Positions 35,545-45,496 are shown, counted from the first letter of the stretch. The stretch is DNA of 64,000 nt from Bradyrhizobium sp. in8p8 (GCF_000426845.1 NZ_AUGD01000002.1:496001-560000), one strand, 5' to 3'. Translations and numbers: made by a program. The notes: generated by a model from the sequence alone, not told the origin.

Positions 35545-36087
35545 GTGAGTATTCCGAACATCATTACCCTGGGCCGCATCATGCTGGTCCCGATCATTGT
35601 CTGGGCCATCGTGTCGAGCCAAATGGAGGTGGCGTTCGCCGTCTTCCTGATTGCCGGCGTCAGCGATGCCGTGGATGGTTTCCTGGCCAAGCGCTTCAAC
35701 ATGACGAGCGAGCTCGGGGCGCTGCTCGATCCGCTCGCGGACAAGGCGCTGCTGGTCTCGATCTACATGGCGCTCGGCATCTGGGGCGCGATACCGCGCT
35801 GGATCGTGATCCTGGTGGTCTCCCGCGACATCATGATCGTTGCCGCCGTGATCGTATCCTGGCTGTTCGACCGACCGGTCGAGATGAAGCCGTCGAAGGT
35901 GTCCAAGCTCAACACCGTGGCCCAAGTGGCGTTCGCGGCGCTGGTGCTGGCGGCGCTTGCCTTCGGCTTCAAGCCGGCCCCTTATGATATGATCCTGATG
36001 GGCCTCGTCACGGTCTTCACGCTCTCCTCCGTGTCGCTCTACCTCGTCGAGTGGCTGCGGCACATGAGTACGATCGAGGCCAAATGA
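35545..36087 (+). CDS. CDP-alcohol phosphatidyltransferase
   Basis: A 180-residue integral membrane enzyme. The CDP-alcohol motif (DG-x2-A-R/K...G...D...D) is seen as AVDGFLAKRFNMTSELGALLDPLADKA. It transfers a phosphatidyl group from CDP-diacylglycerol to an alcohol such as glycerol-3-phosphate. It starts at GTG 35545 (VSIPNIITLGRIM), the usual PgsA-like N-terminus. It could be a PgsA paralogue; the acceptor alcohol is unknown. It ends 140 bp before hdaA, in a rhizobial gene order next to purM and hdaA. Confidence 0.88.
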   Translation: MSIPNIITLGRIMLVPIIVWAIVSSQMEVAFAVFLIAGVSDAVDGFLAKRFNMTSELGALLDPLADKALLVSIYMALGIWGAIPRWIVILVVSRDIMIVAAVIVSWLFDRPVEMKPSKVSKLNTVAQVAFAALVLAALAFGFKPAPYDMILMGLVTVFTLSSVSLYLVEWLRHMSTIEAK

Positions 36088-36226
36088 GCCGGGATGCGGC
36101 CCCGCAAAAGGCCAAGTCTCGCAAGATCCAGTCTCGCAAGATCAAGGTCTCGCACGAACAAGTGCCGCACGATCAAGTCGAACCCTCTTCAAACGGGCCG
36201 GCGCGCCGGCATGGAGCAAAACAAGC

Positions 36227-36904
36227 GTGGCAGGCCGCGTTCACCCCCGACAATTGGCATTTTCGCTCCCGCATGCGGAGAGCCTCAGCCGGGACAACTT
36301 CCTCGAAGGCCCCGCCAATGCGGCCGGTCTCGGCCTGATCGACAGCTGGCCGGAATGGCCGAACCGGATCATGTGGCTGGCCGGTCCCGAGGGAAGCGGC
36401 AAGAGCCATCTCGCCGCGATCTGGGCCGAGGAGGCCGGTGCCCGCTCGACCACCGCCAATGCGCTGACCGCCGCCGGGGTCCCCGGTGCGCTCGCCACCG
36501 GCGCGCTGGTCGTGGAAGATCTCAGGGCAAACGATTTCGACGAGCGCGCCCTGTTTCACATGATGAATCTCGCCCGCGAGGACGGCGCCTACGTCCTCCT
36601 CACCGGACGCGAGGCGCCGGCCTCGCTGGAGATCGAGCTGCGCGACCTGCGCTCGCGTCTGCGTGCCGTGCCGGTGGTCACGCTGCAGCCCCCCGACGAC
36701 CAGCTCTTTCGCGGCCTCATCGTCAAATTCTGCGCCGACCGCCAGCTCACCGTGGACGAGAGCGTAGTCAGCTACCTCGCCACCCGCCTGGAGCGGTCCT
36801 CGGCCGCCGCCCGGCGGGCCGTGGAGCTGCTCGACAGCGAAGCCCTGCGGCTCGGCCGCCCCGTCACCCGGGCGCTGGCCGCCGAGCTCTTGCGGGACGT
36901 CTGA
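36227..36904 (+). CDS. hdaA: HdaA-like regulatory inactivator of DnaA
   Basis: A 225-residue AAA+ protein lacking a DNA-binding C-terminus. The N-terminus RQLAFSLPHAESLSRDNFLEGPAN matches the clamp-binding start of Hda, followed by Walker A GPEGSGKSHLA and a lid ending ERSSAAARRAVELLDSEAL. It works with the replication sliding clamp to stimulate ATP hydrolysis by DnaA and stop re-initiation. The GTG at 36227 is the best start. The 140 bp before it hold an imperfect TCTCGCAAGATC tandem repeat of no known role. Confidence 0.88.
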   Translation: MAGRVHPRQLAFSLPHAESLSRDNFLEGPANAAGLGLIDSWPEWPNRIMWLAGPEGSGKSHLAAIWAEEAGARSTTANALTAAGVPGALATGALVVEDLRANDFDERALFHMMNLAREDGAYVLLTGREAPASLEIELRDLRSRLRAVPVVTLQPPDDQLFRGLIVKFCADRQLTVDESVVSYLATRLERSSAAARRAVELLDSEALRLGRPVTRALAAELLRDV

Positions 36905-36966
36905 TTGGCCCGCCAGCCCCCAAGGCGCCTTGAGGCCGCTTGACGGGACCGAGGGGCGGAACATCA

Positions 36967-36984
36967 ATGTCATCGAAACGTCAT
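36967..36984 (+). promoter_or_regulatory. Pho-box-like direct repeat upstream of ppk
   Basis: ATGTCAT-CGAA-ACGTCAT: two half-sites 11 bp apart, each keeping the GTCAT core of the PhoB consensus CTGTCAT. It lies 60-77 bp before the ppk start. Control of polyphosphate synthesis by PhoB is known in several proteobacteria; here it is a prediction. Confidence 0.55.
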
Positions 36985-37043
36985 CGCTGTAACACATGCT
37001 CCCCGGGGTTTTGCGCATAAGTCGCAAAGTGAGGCGAGACAGG

Positions 37044-39248
37044 ATGGACCGACTTCTAATGGACTCTGCGCAAACGGTTGAAACGAAAGAAAAACCCCCG
37101 GAAGCCGAGGGCTTGCCGGCGATCGCATCCAGCCCCGAACGGTTCATCAACCGCGAGCTGTCCTGGCTGCATTTCAACCGCCGCGTCCTGGAGGAATCGG
37201 TCAATCTCAACCACCCCGTGCTGGAGCGGGTGCGGTTCCTCTCGATCTCGGCGAACAATCTCGACGAATTCTTCATGGTCCGCGTCGCCGGCATCAAGGC
37301 CCAGGTGCGCGAGGGTATCGCCGAACGCAGCCCCGACGGCCTGACGCCGTCGGAACAGCTCGCGCTGATCAACCGTACCGTCTCCCAGCTCGCCTCCGAC
37401 CAGCAGGCGATCTGGCGCGACCTGCGCGCCACGCTGGCCGAGGTCGGCATCGTGCTGGTCGACGGCAAGGAGGTCACCAAGGCGGAACGAACCTGGGTCG
37501 AGGACTACTTCCTCAACAACGTGTTCCCGCTGCTGACCCCGCTCGCGATCGATCCGGCCCACCCCTTCCCGTTCATTCCGAGCCTCGGCTTCACCATCGC
37601 GCTCCAGCTCACGCGCGCCGCCGACGGCAAGCAGATGAACGCGCTGATCCGCATGCCCGGCAAGATCGACCGCTTCATCCGCCTGCCGGCCGAAGGAACG
37701 GTGCGCCTGATCTCGCTGGAGCAGGCGACCACCCTGTTCATCAACCGCCTGTTCCCCGGCTACAATCTGCACGGCCAAGGTTCCTTCCGGATCATCCGCG
37801 ACTCGGAGCTCGAAATCGAAGAAGAGGCGGAAGACCTCGTCCGCCTGTTCGAGACCGCGCTGAAGCGCCGTCGGCGCGGGTCCGTGATCCGGCTCGAGAT
37901 CGACGCCAAGATGCCGGAGCAGCTGCGCAGCTTCGTGCAGCATGCACTGTCGGCTGCCGACGACGAGGTGTTCCTGGTCGACGGCGTGCTCGCCATGAAC
38001 GAGCTCTCGCAGCTCACCCGTCTCGACCGGCCGGATCTCGAATTCACCCCCTACGTGCCGCGCCATCCCGAGCGCGTACGCGAGCATGGCGGCGACATCT
38101 TTGCCGCGATCCGGCAGAAAGACCTCATCGTCCATCATCCTTACGAGTCCTTCGACGTGGTGGTGCAGTTCCTGCAGCAGGCGACGCGCGATCCCGATGT
38201 GGTCGCGATCAAGCAGACGCTCTACCGCACCTCGAACAACTCGCCGATCGTGCGCGCGCTCGCCGAAGCGGCCGAAGCCGGCAAATCCGTCACCGCCCTG
38301 ATCGAGCTGAAGGCGCGGTTCGACGAAGAAGCCAATATTCGCTGGGCGCGCGATCTCGAGCGCGCCGGCGTGCAGGTGGTCTACGGCTTCCTGGAATTGA
38401 AGACGCACGCAAAACTCTCGATGGTGGTGCGCCGCGAGGGCGGCAGCCTCACGACTTACGTTCATACGGGCACCGGCAACTATCACCCGGTCACCGCGCG
38501 CATCTACACTGACCTCTCCTACTTCACTTCAGATCCGACCATCGGCCGCGATGCCGCGCGCGTGTTCAACTTCATCACCGGCTATGCCGCTCCGAGCGAT
38601 CTGGAGAAGATGGCGGTGTCGCCGCTGACCCTGCGCAAGCGCATCATCGAGCACATTCAGGGCGAGACCGCGCATGCCCGGCACGGCCGGCACGGCGCGG
38701 TCTGGATGAAGATGAACGCGCTGGTCGATCCTGACATCATCGACGCGCTCTACGAGGCCTCGCAGGCCGGCGTCCAGGTCGAACTCGTGGTGCGTGGCAT
38801 CTGTTGCCTCAGGCCCGGCATCCCCGGCCTGTCGGAGAACATCCGCGTCAAGTCGATCATCGGGCGATTCCTGGAACATGGCCGAATCTACTGCTTCGGC
38901 ATGGGCCAGGGCCTGCCGAGCGCGAAGGCGGCTGTGTATATCTCCTCTGCCGACATGATGCCGCGCAATCTCGACCGCCGCGTCGAGGTGTTGTGTCCGC
39001 TGCAAAATCCGACGGTGCATCAGCAGGTTCTCGAGCAAATCATGGTCGCGAACCTCAAGGACAATGAGCAGAGCTGGCAGTTGTTGCCGGACGGGTCCTC
39101 AACGCGTATGAAGACCGCGAAGGGCGAGGAGCCTTTCAACGTGCACAACTACTTCATGACGAATCCGAGTCTGTCTGGCCGTGGAAAGTCGCTCAAGGAA
39201 TCCTCGCCGCGTCGTCTCACGCGCCGGAACGAACGCCATCAATCCTGA
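37044..39248 (+). CDS. ppk: Polyphosphate kinase 1
   Basis: A 734-residue enzyme polymerising the gamma-phosphate of ATP into polyphosphate, reversibly, at the membrane. The N-terminal domain begins [19 protein letters not shown]; the catalytic histidine of the phospholipase-D-like head is in [22 protein letters not shown] 37044 has GAGG 9 bases upstream. It is followed 15 bp later by an exopolyphosphatase gene, so synthesis and breakdown are encoded together. Confidence 0.96.
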   Translation: MDRLLMDSAQTVETKEKPPEAEGLPAIASSPERFINRELSWLHFNRRVLEESVNLNHPVLERVRFLSISANNLDEFFMVRVAGIKAQVREGIAERSPDGLTPSEQLALINRTVSQLASDQQAIWRDLRATLAEVGIVLVDGKEVTKAERTWVEDYFLNNVFPLLTPLAIDPAHPFPFIPSLGFTIALQLTRAADGKQMNALIRMPGKIDRFIRLPAEGTVRLISLEQATTLFINRLFPGYNLHGQGSFRIIRDSELEIEEEAEDLVRLFETALKRRRRGSVIRLEIDAKMPEQLRSFVQHALSAADDEVFLVDGVLAMNELSQLTRLDRPDLEFTPYVPRHPERVREHGGDIFAAIRQKDLIVHHPYESFDVVVQFLQQATRDPDVVAIKQTLYRTSNNSPIVRALAEAAEAGKSVTALIELKARFDEEANIRWARDLERAGVQVVYGFLELKTHAKLSMVVRREGGSLTTYVHTGTGNYHPVTARIYTDLSYFTSDPTIGRDAARVFNFITGYAAPSDLEKMAVSPLTLRKRIIEHIQGETAHARHGRHGAVWMKMNALVDPDIIDALYEASQAGVQVELVVRGICCLRPGIPGLSENIRVKSIIGRFLEHGRIYCFGMGQGLPSAKAAVYISSADMMPRNLDRRVEVLCPLQNPTVHQQVLEQIMVANLKDNEQSWQLLPDGSSTRMKTAKGEEPFNVHNYFMTNPSLSGRGKSLKESSPRRLTRRNERHQS

Positions 39249-39263
39249 TCGGGGATCTGCGAC

Positions 39264-40766
39264 GTGAAGCAGCCGCGCAAGCGCGGCTCGAGCGTCGCGG
39301 TCATCGACATCGGCTCCAACTCGGTCCGTCTCGTCGTCTACGAGGGGCTTTCGCGGAGCCTCATCCCGATCTTCAACGAGAAGACGCTGTGTGGCCTCGG
39401 GCGCGAGGTGCAGAGCACCGGTCTGCTCGCGCCGGACGCCGTCGACAAGGCGCTGACCTCGCTCAAGCGTTTCCGTGCGTTGTGCCGCGTGATGCAGGTC
39501 GGACGCGTGTTCGCGATCGCGACCGCGGCCTGCCGCGACGCCTCGAACGGCCCCGACTTCATCGCCAAGGCCGAGCGCATCTGCGCGGTGAACATCGAGA
39601 TCCTGTCGGGCCCGCGCGAGGCGCGGCTGTCGGCGCTCGGCGTGATCTCCGGCATCCACCTTCCGGACGGCATCGTCGGCGACCTCGGCGGCGGCTCGCT
39701 CGAGCTGATCGACGTGCGCCGGAACAGCGTGCGCAGCGGCGTGACGCTGCCGCTCGGCGGCCTCGCGCTCCAGGATCTCGCGCATAAATCGCTCAAGCGC
39801 GCCGACCACATCGTGCGCGAGGAGCTCGACGGGGTGCCGCAGCTCACCGCGGGCCGCGGCCGCACCTTCTACGCGGTCGGCGGCACCTGGCGCGCCCTGG
39901 CGCGCATCCACATCATCCAGAGCGGCTATCCACTCCAGGTGATGCACGGTTATTCGATCTCGGCCGCCGAGGCGCTGGACTTCTCGCGCCGTCTCCGGCG
40001 CCTCGTCGCCGCCGACATGCTCGCCGACATCGAGATCGTCGCCGACGCGCGGCGCCCGCTCCTCACCTACGCCGCGCTGGTGCTCGAGCACATCATTCGG
40101 GTCGCCAAGCCGAAGACCATCGTGTTCTCGACCTTCGGCGTGCGCGAGGGTCTGCTGCACGAGAAGCTGTCCGAAACCGAACGCGGCAAGGACGGGTTGA
40201 TCTGCGCGGCCGAGGAGTTGAATCAGCTGCTGTCACGCTCGGCCAAACACGCCCGCGAGCTGATCGCATGGACCGACCGTCTCGTGCGCGTCGTGAAGCT
40301 GCGCGAAAGCGAAGAGGATCGCCGCCTGCGCCACACCGCCTGCCTGCTCTCCGATATCGGCTGGCGCGTACATCCCGACCATCGCGGCGAACAAACGCTG
40401 AGCCTCGTCGTCAACGGCAATTTCGGCTCGATCACCCACGTCCAGCGCGCCTTCGTCGGCCTGTCGGTGTTCTATCGCTATGCCGGTCTCAGCGAGGAAA
40501 ACCAGCCGCCGGCCACGATGCAGGGGCTGCTGACGCCGGCCCAGCTCGAACGCGCGCGCCTGCTGGGCGCCGCATTCCGCGTCGCGCATCTGATCTCGGC
40601 GGCGCGTCCGGGTGTCCTGCCTGCTACCCATTTCCGCAGCCGGGGCCGCAATCTGACGCTTGTGTTCGAGCACCGCCTCGGCGATCTCGTGGCCGACCGC
40701 GTCGGCAGCCGCTTCCGCCAGCTCGCCCGCCTGATCGGCCGCACCGGCTCGATCGTGAGGCGCTGA
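39264..40766 (+). CDS. ppx: Exopolyphosphatase (Ppx/GppA family)
   Basis: A 500-residue ASKHA-fold phosphatase. Phosphate loop 1 is VAVIDIGSNSVRLVVYEG and loop 2 DGIVGDLGGGSLELIDV; a C-terminal HD-like helical domain follows (HTACLLSDIGWRVHPDHRG). It removes terminal phosphates from polyphosphate and may also hydrolyse pppGpp. The GTG start at 39264 is 15 bp after the ppk stop, with GGGGATC upstream. Confidence 0.93.
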   Translation: MKQPRKRGSSVAVIDIGSNSVRLVVYEGLSRSLIPIFNEKTLCGLGREVQSTGLLAPDAVDKALTSLKRFRALCRVMQVGRVFAIATAACRDASNGPDFIAKAERICAVNIEILSGPREARLSALGVISGIHLPDGIVGDLGGGSLELIDVRRNSVRSGVTLPLGGLALQDLAHKSLKRADHIVREELDGVPQLTAGRGRTFYAVGGTWRALARIHIIQSGYPLQVMHGYSISAAEALDFSRRLRRLVAADMLADIEIVADARRPLLTYAALVLEHIIRVAKPKTIVFSTFGVREGLLHEKLSETERGKDGLICAAEELNQLLSRSAKHARELIAWTDRLVRVVKLRESEEDRRLRHTACLLSDIGWRVHPDHRGEQTLSLVVNGNFGSITHVQRAFVGLSVFYRYAGLSEENQPPATMQGLLTPAQLERARLLGAAFRVAHLISAARPGVLPATHFRSRGRNLTLVFEHRLGDLVADRVGSRFRQLARLIGRTGSIVRR

Positions 40767-40902
40767 AGTGCGAACGAGTCGCAGATGCTGGCGGCAGATC
40801 ATCCGATCTGACCGCTGCTCGTGATCCAAGCGGCTCAAGGCTGTCGGACCGATCGGCATCAGTACAGCCGTCGTGAAAACCATCGTGTCCTGACAGCGTC
40901 GG

Positions 40903-40916
40903 TTGATGCAAATCAA
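40903..40916. promoter_or_regulatory. Perfect FNR/FixK box upstream of the metal-efflux operon
   Basis: TTGAT-GCAA-ATCAA is an exact match to the TTGAT-N4-ATCAA site of FNR/FixK/Anr proteins, and the flanking G and C extend the palindrome to 18 bp (40901-40918). The centre lies 64 bp before the adaptor ATG; a start site about 41 bp downstream of the centre would place the transcript at about 40951, inside the leader. That is the class II activation geometry. Confidence 0.7.
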
Positions 40917-40973
40917 CCCGCCAGCGGCGCATCCGATTAGCCTGCTGCCACTTGTTCCGGACTCAAGTTCGTC

Positions 40974-42107
40974 ATGCAACTCCAACATGGGATTCGGCTT
41001 TCCGTCCGCGCCCGGAAAGCGGCCGTCGGCGCTCTGCTTGCGCTCGCTTTGAGTTCTTGGCCTTCGGCGCCGCACGCGCAGGCCGAACTGAAGCTGAGCG
41101 ATGCACAGGCGCGCAATCTCGGCGTGCGCCTGACCCATCCAGTCGCGGTCCGGACGGATCTGACGCTGCCCTATCCCGTTCAGATCGTGATCCCGACGCA
41201 GCAATTGCGGGTCGTGAGCGCGCCCATGGCCGGCATGGTCGCCAATCTCCTGGTCGGGCGCGGTGACCGCGTCTCCGCAGGCCAGCCGCTGGTGACCCTG
41301 GAGAGCCCGAGCTTCGTCTCCCAGCAGCGCGATTACCTGCATGCGCTCGCACAGGAGCATCTTGCCAGCCAGCAGCTCAAGCGCAACATGGATCTGTTCG
41401 AGGGCAAGGCCGTGCCACAGCGCGTGCTGGAGGCCAGCCAGGCTGAAGCACGCCAGGCCGCTCTCGTCGTCGCCGAGCGGCGCCAGATGCTGCATCTGAG
41501 CGGGATGTCCGACGAGGCGATCCTTCGGCTTGGACAGGAGGCGGCCATCAGCGGTACGCTTACGGTCAATGCGCCGCAGACTGCATCCGTGGTCGAGGTC
41601 ACGGTATCGCCGGGACAGCGGATCGAACAATCCGCGCCGCTCATCAAACTGGCGCGGCTCTCACCGCTATGGGCGGAAATCGCGGTCCCTGCGACGAATA
41701 TCCGCGCGATCCGCACAGGCGCGAAGGTCGAGATCACCGGCTATTCCACCCCCGGCAAGGTCGTGCTGGTCTCCGAGACCATCGACCCTGCCACCCAGAC
41801 CATTCTGGTTCGCGCGGAAATCCCCAACGATGGAGAGCTGCATCCCGGTCAGACCACCGCGGCTCGCATCGGCTTTCTCTCCGCAGGCGAAAGCGCGTGG
41901 GAAATTCCCTACAATGGGCTGGTGCGTCGTGGCGAGCAGACATCGGTGTTCGTTGCCACGGCCGGCGGCTTCCGGCTCGTACCGGTCAAGCTGGTTGCGG
42001 AGGACCAGGACCATGTCGTCATCTCCGGCCACCTTACGGACCAGGACGAGATCGCGATCGGCGGCATCTCGGCACTTCGCGGCATTCTCTCCGGACTGGG
42101 GCAATAA
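40974..42107 (+). CDS. RND efflux periplasmic adaptor (CusB/CzcB-like membrane fusion protein)
   Basis: A 377-residue exported adaptor. The signal peptide (GALLALALSSWPSAPHAQA) is followed by a lipoyl-like hairpin (VVSAPMAGMVANLLVGRGDRVSAGQPLVTLESP), a helical hairpin (QQRDYLHALAQEHLASQQLKR) and beta-barrel segments. It would bridge the inner-membrane pump to an outer-membrane channel. The stop is directly followed by the pump start, so coupling is tight. No CzcC/CusC channel gene is present; a channel from elsewhere must be shared. Confidence 0.9.
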   Translation: MQLQHGIRLSVRARKAAVGALLALALSSWPSAPHAQAELKLSDAQARNLGVRLTHPVAVRTDLTLPYPVQIVIPTQQLRVVSAPMAGMVANLLVGRGDRVSAGQPLVTLESPSFVSQQRDYLHALAQEHLASQQLKRNMDLFEGKAVPQRVLEASQAEARQAALVVAERRQMLHLSGMSDEAILRLGQEAAISGTLTVNAPQTASVVEVTVSPGQRIEQSAPLIKLARLSPLWAEIAVPATNIRAIRTGAKVEITGYSTPGKVVLVSETIDPATQTILVRAEIPNDGELHPGQTTAARIGFLSAGESAWEIPYNGLVRRGEQTSVFVATAGGFRLVPVKLVAEDQDHVVISGHLTDQDEIAIGGISALRGILSGLGQ

Positions 42108-45100
42108 ATGCTCCGGCGCCTGGTTGCGTTCGCACTTGCGCAGCGACTGTTCGTCCTGCTGAGCGTGTTGCTGGTGGTCGGCGCAGGCGCCGTCCTCCTG
42201 CCCGGTCTACCGATCGACGCGTTCCCCGACGTCTCGCCGATCCAGGTCAAGATCATCATGAAGGCGCCGGGCCTGACCCCCGAAGAGGTCGAGCAGCGCA
42301 TCACGGTCCCTGTCGAGCTCGAACTGCTCGGATTGCCCAACAAGAAGATCCTTCGCTCCACCACGAAATATGCGCTGGCCGACATCACCGTCGATTTCGA
42401 GGACGGCACCGACATCTATTGGGCGCGCAACCAGGTGTCGGAGCGGCTGTCGAACATCGCGCGTGACTTCCCCGACGGGGTGAGCGGAGGTCTTGCGCCG
42501 ATCACGAGCCCCCTGGGCGAAATGTTCATGTTCACCATCGACAGCCCCGAGCTGTCGCTCGCCGAGCGGCGGACCCTGCTCGATTGGGTGATCCGTCCCG
42601 CGCTGCGGACAGTCCCAGGGGTTGCGGACGTCAATTCGCTCGGCGGTTATGTCCGAGCCTTCGAGATCGTGCCGCGCAACGATGCGCTCGCCGCGCGCGG
42701 CATTTCGTACGACGTGTTTCGTCGCGCGATCGAGGCCAACAGCCGCAACGACGGCGCCGGACGGGTGAACCAGGGCGAAGACAGCGCTCTGGTCAGGATC
42801 GAAGGCAGCATCCGCTCGATCGAAGACATCAAGGCAATCGTCGTCGACACCCGCGATGGCGTACCGATCCTGGTCAACGACGTCGCGAGCGTCAAGATCG
42901 GGACGCTGACCCGCTATGGCGCGGTCACGTCGGACGGCAACGGCGAGACCGTTGAAGGCCTCGTCCTCGGCTTACGCGGCGCCAACGCCGGCCAGCTCGT
43001 CCGCGACGTGCGTGCCCGGCTCGCCGAGCTGCAGCCGGCACTGCCGAAGACCGTTTCCATCAACGTGTTCTACGACCGCAGCCGCCTGGTCAACCGCGCC
43101 GTCGGCACGGTGGTGCGAGCGCTCGGCGAGGCCACCGTCCTCGTCATCGTTCTGCTGCTGCTCTTCCTCGGCAACTGGCGGGCCTCGCTGGTAATCGCTC
43201 TCAGCCTGCCGCTGGCCATCGTCATCGCGTTGATCGTCATGCGCCTGGTGGGGATGTCGGCCAATCTGATGAGCCTCGGCGGACTTGCGATCGCGATCGG
43301 CATGTTGATCGACGCGCTGGTCGTCGTGGTCGAGAACATCGTCGGCCATCTCGGCAAGCAGGAGCCGGGCAAAACCGTTCCACTGATCCACCTGGTGTAC
43401 CGTTCGGTTTGCGAGGTGCTGGAACCGGTCGCCTCAGGGGTCCTCATCATCATCATCGTGTTCATCCCCCTCCTGACGCTGCAGGGCCTTGAGGGCAAGT
43501 TGTTCATCCCGGTCGCGCTGGCCATCATCTTCGCGCTCACCGGTTCGCTGCTGCTGGCGCTCACCGTGGTGCCGGTCTTGACCTCCTACGTGCTCAAGTC
43601 CGCGTCGCATCGCGATCCCATGCTGGTCCGTGCGGCGCAACGGGTCTATGCGCCGGCATTGGACTGGGCCTTGAACAACGAGCGCAAGGTGATGGCTGCG
43701 GCGGTGATCGGACTGATCGCCGCGGGATTGGCCTATACGAAACTTGGCAAGACCTTCATGCCGACGATGGACGAAGGCGACGTCATCGTCAGCGTGGAAA
43801 CGCTGCCCTCGGTCAACCTCGACGAGTCGCTCGCCATGAATGCGAGACTCCAAAAGGCACTGCTGGCCGTACCGGACGTTGCCGGCATCGTCGCACGGAC
43901 CGGCTCGGACGAGCTTGGCCTCGATCCCATGGGTCCGAACCAGACCGACACGTTCCTCGTGCTCAAGCCAGCCGCCGAGAGGCAGACCGACGACCGCGAG
44001 GCCCTGTTGCAGAAGCTGCGCGAGGTTCTGACCGGCTTTCCCGGCATCTCGCTCGGCTTCACCCAGCCCATCGACATGCGGGTGCAGGAGATGATCAGCG
44101 GCGTGCGCGGCGACGTCGCCGTCAAGATCTTCGGTCCTGATATCGCCAGGCTGAACGAAGCCGCAGCCAAGCTGTCGGCCATCCTGTCCAGCATCGACGG
44201 TGCCGAGGACGTCTACACGACGCTGAACGAAGGCGCTCAATACTACACGGTTGCGGTCAATCGCATGGAGGCCGGCCGCCTCGGCCTGACGGTGGATTCG
44301 ATCGTCAACTCGCTCCGCACTCAGATCGAGGGCAGGACGATCGGCACCGCGCTCGAGGAAGGACGCCGCACGCCGATCCTCGTCCGCGGCAGCGAGACCA
44401 CCCGGGAAGCGCCGACGCTGCTGGCAAACCTGCCGCTGACGCTCGCTTCAGGGCAGCATGTCGCATTGTCGCAAGTCGCCCGGATCCAGCGCGTGGATGG
44501 CCCGGTGAAGATCGACCGCGAGGACGGAGCGCGCATGAGCGTCGTCCGCGCCAACATCCGCGGTCGCGATATGGTCGGATTCGTCGAGGAAGCGCGCCAG
44601 AAGGTTGCGATCGAGCTTCCCCTTCCGAACGGCTACCGACTGACCTGGGGCGGGCAGTTCGAGAACCAGCAACGTGCCGCCGCACGCTTGTCCATCGTCG
44701 TGCCCATCGCGATCGGCCTGATCTTTCTGCTGCTCTTCACCACGTTCGGGGCCATCCGGCAGGCCTTGCTGGTGCTGGTCAACATCCCCTTTGCGCTGAT
44801 CGGTGGCGTCTTCGCACTGGTCCTGACGGGTGAGTATCTGTCGGTGCCTGCTTCGGTCGGTTTCATCGCACTGCTCGGCATCGCCGTCCTCAACGGCGTC
44901 GTTTTGGTATCCTACTTCAACCAACTCCGCGCCCATGGGTTGAGCGAGGACCGCATCGTCGTCGAAGGTGCCATGCGCAGGCTCCGTCCGGTGCTGATGA
45001 CCGCGAGCATCACGGCGCTTGGCTTGATCCCGCTGCTGTTCGCGTCCGGGCCAGGATCCGAAGTGCAACGACCGCTCGCCATCGTCGTGATCGGCGGACT

Positions 45101-45182
45101 GTTGTCCTCCACCATGCTCACTCTGATTCTCCTGCCGATCCTGTATCGCCGCTATGGCGGAGCGCCGAAGGTGGCGAAATGA
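42108..45182 (+). CDS. Heavy-metal RND efflux pump (CusA/CzcA family)
   Basis: A 1024-residue, 12-helix proton antiporter. The N-terminus LLPGLPIDAFPDVSPIQVKII is the HME-type signature. Helix 4 reads GGLAIAIGMLIDALVVVVEN: D402 aligns with CusA D405, while the first aspartate of Zn/Co/Cd-type CzcA is Ala here (A396). That pattern is shared with monovalent Cu/Ag pumps, so Cu(I)/Ag(I) is the more likely substrate, but binding-site methionines cannot be mapped with confidence. It follows the adaptor without a gap. Confidence 0.92.
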   Translation: MLRRLVAFALAQRLFVLLSVLLVVGAGAVLLPGLPIDAFPDVSPIQVKIIMKAPGLTPEEVEQRITVPVELELLGLPNKKILRSTTKYALADITVDFEDGTDIYWARNQVSERLSNIARDFPDGVSGGLAPITSPLGEMFMFTIDSPELSLAERRTLLDWVIRPALRTVPGVADVNSLGGYVRAFEIVPRNDALAARGISYDVFRRAIEANSRNDGAGRVNQGEDSALVRIEGSIRSIEDIKAIVVDTRDGVPILVNDVASVKIGTLTRYGAVTSDGNGETVEGLVLGLRGANAGQLVRDVRARLAELQPALPKTVSINVFYDRSRLVNRAVGTVVRALGEATVLVIVLLLLFLGNWRASLVIALSLPLAIVIALIVMRLVGMSANLMSLGGLAIAIGMLIDALVVVVENIVGHLGKQEPGKTVPLIHLVYRSVCEVLEPVASGVLIIIIVFIPLLTLQGLEGKLFIPVALAIIFALTGSLLLALTVVPVLTSYVLKSASHRDPMLVRAAQRVYAPALDWALNNERKVMAAAVIGLIAAGLAYTKLGKTFMPTMDEGDVIVSVETLPSVNLDESLAMNARLQKALLAVPDVAGIVARTGSDELGLDPMGPNQTDTFLVLKPAAERQTDDREALLQKLREVLTGFPGISLGFTQPIDMRVQEMISGVRGDVAVKIFGPDIARLNEAAAKLSAILSSIDGAEDVYTTLNEGAQYYTVAVNRMEAGRLGLTVDSIVNSLRTQIEGRTIGTALEEGRRTPILVRGSETTREAPTLLANLPLTLASGQHVALSQVARIQRVDGPVKIDREDGARMSVVRANIRGRDMVGFVEEARQKVAIELPLPNGYRLTWGGQFENQQRAAARLSIVVPIAIGLIFLLLFTTFGAIRQALLVLVNIPFALIGGVFALVLTGEYLSVPASVGFIALLGIAVLNGVVLVSYFNQLRAHGLSEDRIVVEGAMRRLRPVLMTASITALGLIPLLFASGPGSEVQRPLAIVVIGGLLSSTMLTLILLPILYRRYGGAPKVAK

Positions 45183-45490
45183 CCGATCAACCGGTCTGTC
45201 TCACCCTGATCGTACCGGACCAGCTCCGCGAGGAGCTGCTCGACTATCTCACCGACCAGACCGATCTCGTTTCGGGATTCACGGCAGCGCCCGGTGCCGG
45301 TCACGGCGCCGGGGTTCGATTGCAGACGGCCGCCGAACGCGTGAAGGGGCATGCCGACCAGACGGCGGTGCAGATCATCCTGGCGAGGAGCGATGCCAGC
45401 AACTTGCTCGATCGGCTGCGAGCCTCATTTGGCGGTACCAAGCTCGTCTATTGGATCCTGCCGGTGACGGAGTTCGGCACGATCGATTGA
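45179..45490 (+). CDS. DUF3240-like small protein of metal-efflux operons
   Basis: A 103-residue protein (MTDQPVCLTLIVPDQLREELLDYL, then LVSGFTAAPGAGHGAG and TKLVYWILPVTEFGTID). Its ATG overlaps the pump stop (ATGA). The ferredoxin-like ligand-sensor pattern and the place after an HME-RND pump match my memory of the DUF3240 family. No signal peptide, so probably a cytoplasmic metal-sensing or modulatory protein. Function unproven. Confidence 0.68.
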   Translation: MTDQPVCLTLIVPDQLREELLDYLTDQTDLVSGFTAAPGAGHGAGVRLQTAAERVKGHADQTAVQIILARSDASNLLDRLRASFGGTKLVYWILPVTEFGTID

Positions 45491-45496
45491 CCGCCT

